64,000 nt of DNA from an uncultured Clostridia bacterium (GTDB taxonomy: Bacteria > Bacillota > Clostridia > TANB77 > CAG-508). Shown one piece after another: positions 63,924 to 64,000 of this stretch (position 1 is the first letter of the stretch; each line of letters begins with the position of its first letter). Position numbers and translations under genes: made by a program. The notes under the pieces were generated by a model. That model worked only from the letters and a program-made list of their open reading frames with translations, was not told the origin of the DNA and ran no database searches. The DNA lies in assembly GCA_944386325.1 (NCBI GenBank), contig CALXAP010000004.1:46815-110814 (forward strand), given 5' to 3'.

Positions 63924-64000
63924 AAAGGAGGGGAAAAGATTATGGAGAACGCAACAAAGGCACTTATGATAGCAGGAGCTGTGTTAATAGCAATATTGAT
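63924..64000 (+). repeat. 77-bp direct repeat, second unit
   Basis: Exact copy of 63429-63505, cut by the right edge. Confidence 0.85.
63942..64000 (+). CDS. Pilin-like paralogue 5, 5' end only (runs off the right edge)
   Basis: ATG 63942; the 19 codons in the window (MENATKALMIAGAVLIAIL) are nucleotide-identical to the start of paralogue 4, as is the Shine-Dalgarno. The array evidently continues beyond the window. Confidence 0.8.
   Translation, partial: MENATKALMIAGAVLIAIL

Overview
The window is a very AT-rich (well under 30% G+C by eye) chromosomal segment of a Gram-positive endospore-forming bacterium, most likely an uncultured member of the Clostridia. The evidence is direct. Spore genes are spread through it: spoVM, spoVG, yqfC, yqfD, an H-type and an alpha/beta-type small acid-soluble spore protein. 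The Firmicute gene orders spoVM/rpmB, ireB-ruvX-DUF1292, gapA-pgk-tpiA-gpmI-eno and yqfC-yqfD-ybeY-dgkA-era-yqzL-recO are recognisable. ileS has a T-box leader, and Shine-Dalgarno sequences are strong and canonical throughout.

Layout: 1-4,050 holds the 5' end of nth (minus strand), two tiny genes (a 49-aa membrane protein and spoVM), rpmB, and a run of cysteine synthase, TspO, a DUF2238-like membrane protein and a PAP2 phosphatase. 4,050-8,500 is the T-box-controlled ileS, an unknown gene and an acetyltransferase. 8,520-9,380 carries two near-identical copies of a small hydrophobic-peptide module with convergent promoters that looks like a type I toxin-antitoxin system. Then come tRNA-Leu(UAG), spoVG with a sigma-H-type promoter, a lipid-linked glycosyltransferase operon, mreB, and mtaB with a frameshift. 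16,400-23,450 is the lower-glycolysis cluster gapA-pgk-tpiA-gpmI-(yezG-like)-eno followed by tRNA-Gln. 23,500-32,650 is housekeeping: lepB, sspH, thyX, dedA, tRNA-Met, tRNA-Tyr, a nucleotidase, recN, rqcP, rpsB-tsf.

32,800-36,520 encodes a secreted glucosaminidase ending in a dockerin-like module, next to a membrane-anchored protein starting with a cohesin-like module. 36,574-38,815 is a small degenerate island bounded by tRNA-Leu(CAA) and an exact 57-bp copy of its 3' half; it contains a Fic protein and a LysR remnant. 40,760-44,614 is a three-gene set: a small two-TM protein, a CpaE/TadZ-like protein with AT-hooks, and a GAF plus degenerate GGDEF protein. 44,627-55,015 is the conserved ireB-to-hpf block, a SASP and a HAD phosphatase. 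From 55,181 to the right edge lies a non-canonical Tad/type IVc-pilus-like assembly locus: CpaB-like, two degenerate ParA/TadZ-like proteins, a CpaF/TadA-like ATPase broken by a 1-nt frameshift, a fused TadB-TadC-like membrane protein, and at least five pilin-like paralogues. The last two of these form a fresh tandem duplication.

Ten copies or fragments of one dispersed palindromic, MITE-like intergenic repeat are scattered between genes. The features most worth following are the putative type I toxin-antitoxin pair, the divergent Tad-like system with its paralogous pilin array, the cohesin/dockerin pair, the MITE family, the tRNA-flanked island, and two frameshifts that share the same signature (an extra C before GG).
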